Positions 55,749 to 64,000 of a stretch of DNA of 64,000 bases are shown one piece after another. The stretch is from positions 41,948,720 to 42,012,719 of the forward strand of contig CM046000.1 in the NCBI GenBank assembly GCA_025175895.1, written 5' to 3'. A program made the translations under genes and the position numbers. The notes below the pieces were generated by a model. It searched no databases and was not told where the DNA came from. It saw only the letters and a list, made by a program, of their open reading frames with translations. How positions within the stretch are numbered: position 1 is the stretch's first letter; each line of letters begins with the position of its first letter. Origin of the DNA: Wurfbainia villosa (taxonomy: Eukaryota; Streptophyta; Magnoliopsida; Zingiberales; Zingiberaceae).

Positions 55749-57647
55749 TGAAGGGTTTGGTTTCATTGATCCGTGAGGGGAAAGTTCGCTTCCCACTTCA
55801 CCTCGATTGTTTGTTCATGGCGATCCCATCGATGTCCCCGGATTAAAACAAATTTAATCCTAGACAAAAGGGATTGCCCAAACAACCAAGTCATAGTCGT
55901 GCTATTCGTTTAGAGAGGACACTTGAACAAACTTGTTGTTATAGCGACCAACCTCTATTCTACGAGTAGCCGTGGAATAGACGATGTCTGAATCGCCGGC
56001 TTTCATGTTTATGTTCGGGATCAAAGTATTATTTAGCCACAAACAGATTATAACATGCTCATAATTGAAAAAAAAACAAATATGTTACAAAAGAGAATAG
56101 AGAATCGATATACCTCTCGATCTTCTAATGTATGACCTTCCACCTTTCAGACATCATGTGGGCGACGATATACCAAAAGTTGAAGCTCCTAGATCACCAA
56201 TCTTCCTTCCATGCTCGTTCCAAGAAAGAGGAAGAATAGAAACAAGGCTCTTTTCCTTCTTTCAACCAACCAACAACCTCCAAGGATGGAGCTTACCGCC
56301 GGCCAAGAAGGAAGAGGAGATTAATGGTTGCCGGCCAAAAGCTTCAAGGGGGGACCCTAAGCCTTTGTTCCACCGGCCAAGCAGAAAGAGAGGACCTACT
56401 TTGGACGCCGGCCAAGAGTTGGAAAGGCTTCAATTTCCACCAGCAGCTTGAGGAAGAAGAAGAAAGCAAGGAAAAACTTTCCTTATTAGGTGCCGCCAAG
56501 CCCAAACCCTACTCCAAGCTCTTGCCGTCAACTCCAAAAACCCTAGCTTCGCTCAATTAATTCTCCACGCCAACCCCTTATTCTCCTTTTATAAAGTTAG
56601 GGATAAGCCTCCTTTTAATCTCCACCATTGGTTCTAGGGATTTAATCACAACCGTCGGATCTAGAGTTTTAATCTCAACCGTCGCATCTAGAGATTTAAT
56701 CTCTATCTTTGGATCTAGAGTTTTGTTTCTATCCATTGGATCTAAGGTTCATGAGGTCTTAATAGGCTACATTAGGGACCATGAGGAGGAGTTGGATCTT
56801 GGCCACCCATGGATCAAACCCACATAAAGTCCTATCCATTAATAATAATCCAATCCACTAAAGGATTATCATTGATCTACCTCACCAACTCCCATAAGAT
56901 AATATGGGCTCCATATATTATTTGTACATTTTCTCCCCGTGTTTAAGATCTCGAATGATCGTCGATTAATTAATTTACTGACCATTAATTAATCAACATC
57001 TAACTCCATGAGTAGTACCACTCAACCTTTTCATCATGCCGGACCAAGTCCACCTGCAGGGTTTACATGATGAACCTTATGAGCTCCTCAAGGGGACATC
57101 GTCATCCTAATATATAGGACACGGTTTCCTCCTATAATCAACGACAAACCATATAAATAATATCATCTCCCAACTTACCGAGCCTATCGATTTAATCTAT
57201 AAATCTCGCCCATTTGTAAATCAAAGAGATGAATACTAAGTATATGTTCCGGTTATTATATCTGGATTAAGAGCATGTACAAAATGGTATCTGAGGCCTG
57301 ATTCGATTATGTAGTAAGCAATAAATCGAATCACCTGTATGTCGGTCATGCTCAATACACACAAAGTGCACTAGTGTGATTCTATGGTTAAGACAAACCA
57401 ATATCAAATCACACTACAACCATTTCAATGGTTTGTCCAAAGCCATCTCGGTAGTGAGCCTTTACTTATACTTTACAAGGAGCTGATAACATGATCTCCC
57501 GTGTGACACCACACACCATGTTATCTACAATGTAATGTATTAGAAAACATGCATAGTCATAAAAATATGCAAACAATGATCTTGTGATTCTTATTTCAAA
57601 ATAAAGATGTTCATACAAAGGATAGACTTTTCAGTATACATCCCAAT
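55749..57647 (-). repeat. F 3' LTR
   Basis: 1899 bp, TGAAGGGTTTGG to CCCAATA (the usual CA end has mutated to TA). TATA on the minus strand at 56586-56593. Shortened CCGTCGGATCTAG array at 56620-56720. The U3 half matches D and X; R-U5 is different from D. Confidence 0.92.
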
Positions 57648-57660
57648 AATCTCCCACTTA
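57648..57660 (-). promoter_or_regulatory. F polypurine tract
   Basis: Minus strand ATAAGTGGGAGAT, same as in D. Confidence 0.82.
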
Positions 57661-57699
57661 TACAAAAAGACTATGTTGTTCTCAAACTGTCATACATTT

Positions 57700-58377
57700 G
57701 ATCCCCATTCCCTACACATGCCTATCAAAAGCTCTCATTGGAAGGGTCTTAGTGAAAGGATCTGCCAGGTTATCCTCTTATGCAATCTTGGGCACAGCAA
57801 CTTCTCCTCTCTTTACGATTTCTCGTATCAGGTGGTACTTGTGCTCTATGTGTTTACTAGCCTTATGGGCTCGTGGTTCCTTTGAGTTTGCAACTGCACC
57901 ACTATTATCACAATTAATTGTGATAGTTTTAGGCAAACCAGGAATCACATCCAATTCCATCAGGAAGTTTCTGAGCCACACAACTTCTTTGGCTGCCTCA
58001 GAGGCTGCCATATACTCAGCTTCCATGGTAGAGTCTGCCATGCATTTCTGCTTGACACTCCTCCATACAATGGCTCCACCTCCCAAAGTAAATACAAAAC
58101 CTGAGGTAGACTTACTGTTATCTCTATTAGATTGGAAGTCGGAATCCGTGTAACCCACAGGGAGTAATTGGTCTGCCTAGTAAACCAACATATAATCCCT
58201 AGTCCTTCTCAGGTACTTCAATATATGCTTTACCGCAATCCAATGTCCCTGTCCTGGATTACACTGATATCTGCTGACCATGCCCATGGCAAAGCAGATA
58301 TCTGGTCTCGTATATAGCATCGCATACATGAGGCTTCCTACTACCGAAGCATAAGGAACCACCTTCATCTCCTCTAT
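57700..58377 (-). pseudogene. F RNase H
   Basis: Two open pieces. 58368-58177 (VVGSLMYAMLYTRPDICFAM, YLRRTRDYMLVY) ends at a TAG. 58158-57778 has YTDSDFQSNRDNSKS, STMEAEYMAA and INCDNSGAVANSKEPRAHKA; the acidic residues Asp, Glu and Asp of the active site are present. A stop near 57776 precedes the C-terminal NLADPFTKTL-like end. Confidence 0.88.
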
Positions 58378-59244
58378 CTATTTAGATGTTTTAGGACACA
58401 TCTCGTTAGATAAAGGAACTCTATGCCTGAAAGGTAGAAAACCCTTCTTGGAGTTCTGCATGCTAAAACGATCCATAATCGTGTCTATGTATGAAGCTTG
58501 GGATAAGCACAACATCCTTTTCCTGCGATCCCTTATGACCTTGATCCCAAGGATGTGCCCAACTTCTCCCAAGTCCTTTATATCAAACTTTTTGGACAAC
58601 CATACCCTTACGTCCGATAACACCTTGATATTGTTGCCAATCAACAAAATGTCATCTACATATAGTACAAGAAATACCACTACGTTTCCGTCACATCTCT
58701 TGTATACACAAGACTCATCCGGACTTCGAATAAATCCATAAGACTGGATTACCTCATCAAAGCGGATGTTCCAAGACCTTGAAGCTTGCTTCGATCCATA
58801 AATGGACCGATTAAGCTTATATACAAGATGTTCTTTTCCCTTCGCAATGAATCCCTCTGGTTGCTTCATATAGATGTTTTCCTCAAGACTTCCATTAAGG
58901 AAAGTTGTCTTGACGTCCATCTGCTACACCTCATAATCAATATGAGCTGCAATGCATAAGAGAATCCGGATAGACTTAAGCATGGCTACCGGCGAAAAGG
59001 TCTCCTTATAATCGATACTCTTTTTCTGAGTATACCCCTTCGCAATAAGCCTCGCTTTCAAGGTCTCAACCTTCCCATCTATTCCTCTCTTTCTTTTGTA
59101 GATTCACTTGCATCCAATGGTTTTTTCACCATCGGGTGGTTCTACTAGCTCCCAGACCTGATTTGAATCCATAGATTCAATCTCAGTATTCATCGGATTT
59201 TGCCAAGATGTTGCATCTTTATCTTGGATTGCCTCATCATATGT
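58378..59244 (-). pseudogene. F reverse transcriptase
   Basis: The open part 58920-58378 (180 codons) starts at the first catalytic Asp motif (MDVKTTFLNGSLEENIYMKQ). It includes SRSWNIRFDEVIQSYGFIRS, the YVDD box (VLYVDDILLIGNN), KKFDIKDLGEVGHILGI and KKGFLPFRHRVPLS. Upstream pieces to 59244 contain KARLIAKGYTQK-type sequence with stops near 58921 and 59106. D has the solo LTR exactly within the KKGFLPF..RHRVPLS stretch; F shows the uninterrupted state. Confidence 0.9.
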
Positions 59245-60310
59245 CTAGGGATCTGGTTCATTTTCACCAGGGACCAAATCAGAAGATTCTCCCAAGAACA
59301 TGAATCTATCAGGTTGTCTAACAACCCTCCCACTACGACGAAGTATCTCCTGTGTATCCTCTGTGACACGTGGTGCAGTGACTTGTGGTATATCCTCTTG
59401 TACCGGTGGTACTGAAGAAGTCACTTCCCCTTTTAATTCCTCCAGAACAATTTTACTCTTGGGCTTGTGGCTCATCACAGTCTTCGACTAGAAATCTGGC
59501 GTTCGTGCTAACGATCACCCTCTGATCTCTAGGACTATAAAACAAACCACACTTCGTTCCTCTAGGATAGCCAACGAACATGCGTACTTCTGTACAAGGT
59601 TCTAACTTACCAGCATCTACCTTCAGCACATGTGTTGGACTCCCCCATATCCAAATATGTCTTAGACTAGGCTTTCGCCCAGTCCACAACTCTATGGGAG
59701 TAAAAGGCACTGATTTAGATGGAACCAAATTTAGAATGTACACCGCCGTATCTAGAGCATATCCCTAGAACAAATCTGGCAACTCAAAATAACTCATCAT
59801 CGATCTAACCATCTCCATAAGAGTCCTATTCCTTCACTCTGCTACACCATTCTATTGGGGTGTACCAGGTGCAGATAATTGGGATTGAATCCCAACCTCT
59901 GATAAGTAATTCTAAAACTCTCCCAAGAGGTATTCGCCACCACGAGCAAATCGTAGTGTCTTGATACTTTTACCTTGACATTTCTCCATATCAGCCTTGA
60001 ATTCTTTGAACTTGTCAAAGCATTCAGACTTGCGGCGCATCAGGTAAATGTATCCATATCTCGAGTAATTGTCTATAAAAGAGATGAAATACTCGAAACC
60101 ACCTCTAGCCTAGATAGACATAGGACCACACAAATCAGAATCAACCAATTCTTACACATTTTTGGCTCTATACCCCTTGGCCTTAAAAGGCCTCTTGGTC
60201 ATTTTACCCTCCAAGCAAGATTCACAGGTTGGGAAATCCTCCACCACTACTGAACCCAAAGGTCCATCAGCTATCAACCTTTGAATTTTGCTTAGGTTAA
60301 TATGACCAAG
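59245..60310 (-). pseudogene. F integrase
   Basis: Read leftwards: zinc-site CESCLEGKMTKRPFKAKGYR (60180-60240), core in broken frames with stops (60150-59770), then 59743-59453 with LVPSKSVPFTPIELWTGRKP and RMFVGYPRGTKCGLFYSPRD. A linker at 59478-59245 (VLEELKGEVTSSVPPVQED) follows. The segment holding the second Asp reads RFARGGEY where D has RSDRGGEY, so a catalytic residue is lost (about 59940-59965). Confidence 0.85.
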
Positions 60311-60960
60311 TCTAAGATGCCAAAGATATGTTTGGTTCATCTTCGAAGGTTCTTTTCTCTTATTGGAATTAGAAGATGAGTTATTAACTTTTATTTGCAT
60401 TGTGGGAACTTTTGGTTCGAGTGTATACAAATTTCCTATCAATGTACCTGTACAGATATTCTCCCTATTCCTTTTTATAACAACTCTGTCATTAAAAGGA
60501 ATAGAATATCCATTCATAAACAATTTAGAAACCGAAATTAAATTCTTTCTAAATAAAGTTACATAAAGGCAATTCTTAAGAACCAAAACTTTATTTTTCT
60601 CAAAAGATAAATAAAACATCTCCCACTGCAATAGCTGCCACCCTCATGACATTGCCCAAGTAAACGGTAATCTCTCACTCAGTTTGTCGTCGGGTTTTTT
60701 GGAACCCTTGCAAAGTATTGCAGACATGATCAGAGGCTCCCGTATCTACACATCAGGTGCCGGTAGATAATACCGCTAACCATGTTTCAATGACTAGACC
60801 AAAGGATATTCCTTTGTTCTACTTCGGATTGGGACAGTCCTTCTTCTAGTGTCCAGTCTGCTTAAAAGTGAAGCACGTTCCTTTCGGCTTCTTCGCTCCT
60901 CCCTGAGTACCTCCCACCGCCTTTGTCCCAGTTAGTTTCTTCTTCTTCTTGCCTTTTGGG
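60311..60960 (-). pseudogene. F knuckle, protease and pre-integrase
   Basis: 60631-60311 is open with FRKNLISVSKLFMNGYSIPF and NQTYLWHLRLGHINLSKIQR. Upstream, the protease region (60640-60790) has many stops; the DTGASDHVC-like block is barely readable at about 60725-60755. The knuckle region at about 60830-60880 reads CFTFKQTGH with a Cys to Phe change and a stop. Decayed. Confidence 0.82.
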
Positions 60961-61309
60961 TCACTATGGCATGTGCCTGAGCACTCTGACGAAATAGCCC
61001 CTCTGCCGCCTGGAGTTCTGTCAGAAGTTCCGCCAACGAATACAACCTCTTGTTCATGTTGTAGTTCAGGCGAAACTACTCAAAACTCCTAGGTAGAGAC
61101 TGGACAATGATATCGACCTGGGTTTCTCCATCGATCTCAGCTCTGATGACTTCCAACTCATTCTCAGGCTTAGGAGGACACTCTTCGAAGAGTACATACT
61201 TGTACTCCTTAGTAGTTAAGACAATATCTAGATTCTTTTCCAATCAACATTATTTGGGTACAATAAGTTTATTTTCCTTTAGTATCACAGCAAGTGGACT
61301 AAAAGTCAT
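60961..61309 (-). pseudogene. F gag with large internal deletion
   Basis: ATG at 61307-61309 (MTFSPLAVILKENKLI) matches D's gag start. After CPPKPEN the sequence jumps to AEIDGETQVDII and QSLPRSFE-type sequence, so about 300 bp present in D (from DDSDEKE to LNEMEVL) are missing. Stops replace Trp or Gln at several points. Total gag left is about half of D's. Confidence 0.87.
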
Positions 61310-62355
61310 TTTTGAAAATCCTAAGAATCACATAGATCATTACATTGGATTTCAAAAAATTATTGATTCCTCAAACAATAAAATTTTAAAATCAACCAAC
61401 ACCTCAAAACACCGAGAATATCGTATGCCATGATAGTGTGGACGTATACAAATTATACATTAGTGAGAGGAGGTTTTACCCATTAATTTTACTATCTTGT
61501 AATCCTAACTTTTTGACAAGTAAAATTAATAGTTGGTTTCTCTTCGGCCCTACAAATAAAAGCAGTGACTCCGATGGGGAGGATACTTATATTTGTATCT
61601 AAGTGTTCACCATTACTTGGTACCAAGGTAATTATCTCGGGTTATGTGCCTTACGATGGGAAAGTACACACGCTCCTTAATAATTTCCTATAACCATATT
61701 CAACCTTGTGATCCACAAACAACCCATCCGATGGGGAGGAAGGCACACAGAGCCGACACACAAGTTTGTTTGCATCACATGTCAAATCGCAATGGAGGCC
61801 GTGGGAATTTATAAAAATATCCCTCTCCCACTTAGTAATTTGAAATTGAGGAATTTTCTTGGCCTACGATATGCATATCAAACAAAAAGAAATAAATATG
61901 AAAAATAAATTATTTTCCAACTATTATGACTTTTGTCTTCAATATGTCTCCCGTCGCATCGCCTTCTCGTCCGCTCCTCCTACGCCATGTACGAGCATTT
62001 CGGAGATCCGAGCCGAGACTAAAATCTATTTTAATTTACATCCATCGATCCTATACTCCACGAGGGAGTGTACATGAAATCTAGATCAAAAGTAAACTAA
62101 AATAAAAAGAGTGGATAAACAATGTCGTATCTAATTTACAAAAAATCAAATACTAGCCTCGTCAACCCCGTGGATTCAACAAAATATACTATTACACACA
62201 TACAATCACATACACACATATGGCCATAATAGTCGGATCTTATGCCTACAACCAAAGAGTTAAACTACGCATATCCTACTATTATCTGGCACATATAATA
62301 TATGAAAAATTCATAAGAGTAACCGAATCCTTAAACACACAAAACCGGAAACCTT
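61310..62355 (-). other. F leader with the D-type stem-loops
   Basis: Just over 1 kb without a gene. Hairpin 1 at about 61553-61595 (CAAATAAAAG with CTTATATTTG, one mismatch), hairpin 2 at about 61627-61692, hairpin 3 at about 61716-61778. The CCGATGGGGAGG apex is intact in 1 and 3 and altered in 2. Confidence 0.68.
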
Positions 62356-62367
62356 TGCTCTGATACG
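62356..62367 (-). promoter_or_regulatory. F primer-binding site, mutated
   Basis: Minus strand TCGTATCAGAGC: one change from the TGGTATCAGAGC of D, two bases from the LTR. Confidence 0.85.
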
Positions 62368-62369
62368 AA

Positions 62370-64000
62370 TTGAAGGGTTTGGTTTCATTGATCCGTGAGG
62401 GGAAACTTCGCTTCCCACTTTACCTCGGTTGTTTATTCATGTCGATCCCATCGGATTAAAAAAAATTTAATCCTATAAAAAAGGGATTGCCTAAACAACC
62501 AAGTCATCGTCGTGCTATTCGTTTAGAGAGGTCACTTGAAAAAACTTATTGTTCAAGCGACCAACTTCTATTCTACGATTAGCCGCAGAATAGACGATGT
62601 CTGAATCGCCGACTTTCATGTTTATGTTCGGGATTCAAGTATTATTTTGCCACAAACAGATTATATCATGCTCATAATTGAAAAACAAAAACAAACATGT
62701 TACAAAAGAGAATAGAGAATATATATACCTCTCGATCTTCTAATGTATGACCTTCCTCCTTTCGGACGTCGTGTGGGTGATGATCTACCAAAAGTTGAAG
62801 CTCCTAGATCACCAATCTTCCTTCCTTGCTCATTCCGAGCAAGAGGAAGAATAGAAACAAGGATATTTTCCTTCTTTCAACCAACCAAGAACCTCCAAGG
62901 ATGGAGCTTGCTGCCAGCCAAGAAGGAAGAGGAGATTAATGGTTGCCGGCCAAAAGCTTCAAGGGAGGACCCTAAGCCTTTGTTCCACCGGCCAAGGAGA
63001 AGGAGAGGACCTACTTTGGACACTGGCCAAGAGCTAGAAAGGCTTCAATGGGCACCGGCTACTTGAGGAAGAAGAAGAAAGCAAGGAAAAACTTTCCTTA
63101 TTAGGTGCCGCCAGGCCCAAACCCTAGCTCCAAGCTCTTGCCGCCAACTCCAAAAACACTAGCTTCTCTCAATTAATTATCCATGCCAACCCCTTGTTCT
63201 CCTTTTATAGAGTTAGGGATAAGCCTCCTTTTAATCTCCACCATTGGTTCTAGGGATTTAATCTCAACCGTCGGATCTAGTGTTTTAATCTCAACCGTCG
63301 CATCTAGAGATTTAATCTCTACCTTTGGATCTAGAGTTTTGTTTCTATCCATTGGGTCTAAGGTTCATGAGGTGTTAATAGGCTACATTAGGGACCATGA
63401 GGAGGAGTTGGATCTTGGCCACCCATGGATCAAGCCCACATTAAGTCCGATCCATTAATGATAATCCAATCCACTAAAGGATTATCATTGATCTACCTCA
63501 CGAACCCCCATAAGATAATATGGGCTCCATATATTATTTGTACATTTTCTCCCCATTTAAGATCTCGAACGTCCGTCGATTAATTAATTTACTGACCATT
63601 AATTAATCAACATCTAACTCCATGAGTAGTACCACTCAACCTTTTCATCATGTCGGACCAAGTCCACCTACAGGGTTTATATGATGAACCTTATGAGCTC
63701 CACAAGGGGTCATCATCATCCAAATATATAGGACACGGTTTCCTCGTATAATCAACGACACACAATATAAATAATATCATCTCCCAACTTACCGAGCCTA
63801 TCGATTTAATCTATAAATCTCGCCCATTGGTAAATCAAAGAGATGAATACTAAGTATATGTGCCCGTTATTATATCGGGATTAAGAGCATGTACAAAATA
63901 ATATATGTAGTCTGATTCATTTATGTAGTCAGCAATAAATCGAATCACCTCTAAGTCGGTCCTGCTCAATACACACAAAGTGCACTAGTGTGATTCTATG
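62370..64000 (-). repeat. F 5' LTR, cut by window end
   Basis: 1631 bp visible, same start TGAAGGGTTTGG as 55749. By comparison about 270 bp are beyond the window. TATA on the minus strand at 63202-63209; short CCGTCGGATCTAG array 63240-63330. Confidence 0.92.

Larger units (their letters stand above)
55749..64000 (-). mobile_element. Ty1-copia element F, relative of D
   Basis: Minus-strand Copia with 3' LTR 55749-57647, full interior, primer-binding site and most of the 5' LTR (62370 to beyond the window). It is cut into the integrase zinc-site coding of E. Protein and leader are close to D, but F is more decayed, with a large deletion in gag and many stops. Confidence 0.93.

Overview
The window is plant nuclear DNA made almost wholly of long terminal repeat (LTR) retrotransposons nested inside one another. 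I see no host gene, rRNA, tRNA gene, CRISPR array or bacterial feature. The plant origin follows from Ty1-copia polyproteins of several lineages including a Sirevirus, a Ty3-gypsy chromovirus with a chromodomain, primer-binding sites complementary to initiator methionine tRNA, and a TRIM (miniature LTR element). The species cannot be named from the sequence. I use private letters for the elements: S1, X, A, B, S2, C, D, H, E, G, F.

Layout. Copia C (minus strand; gag 35567-36149, protease and integrase 23598-25191, 5' LTR 37615-38375) is the oldest frame, and everything else in the window sits in it. At its left, Copia A (plus) interrupts the integrase at 23598. A is in turn split by an LTR fragment X (which carries Sirevirus S1), by a complete sibling B (3316-12702, target duplication GGTGA), and by a complete Sirevirus S2 (14581-23310, duplication AAGTC). 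Copia D (25192-35566, duplication GTAAC) interrupts C's gag, and a Sirevirus-like solo LTR (28053-29257, duplication AAAGG) interrupts D's reverse transcriptase. At the right, an LTR fragment H interrupts C's 5' LTR. Copia E (plus, from 38714) interrupts H. The chromovirus G (42529-54661, duplication TCAAC) and Copia F (from 55749, relative of D) interrupt E. A 634-bp TRIM (51790-52423, duplication GATGT) sits in G's 3' LTR.

Coding state. Every polyprotein is broken by stops, frameshifts or insertions, so no element here looks autonomous, although many single domains (integrase of S2 and D, RT of B, RNase H of S2 and D, chromodomain of G) are still open. Several LTR pairs are very similar (D, G, TRIM, S2), so these insertions are comparatively young despite broken coding regions.

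Most interesting signal. The untranslated leaders between primer-binding site and gag carry repeated stem-loops. Within each family the apical part is conserved, while the lower arms differ in sequence between copies yet still pair. There are four in B, two each in E and C, and three each in D and F. This looks like selected RNA structure, possibly for packaging, dimerisation or translation. It is inferred by eye and needs a covariation test.
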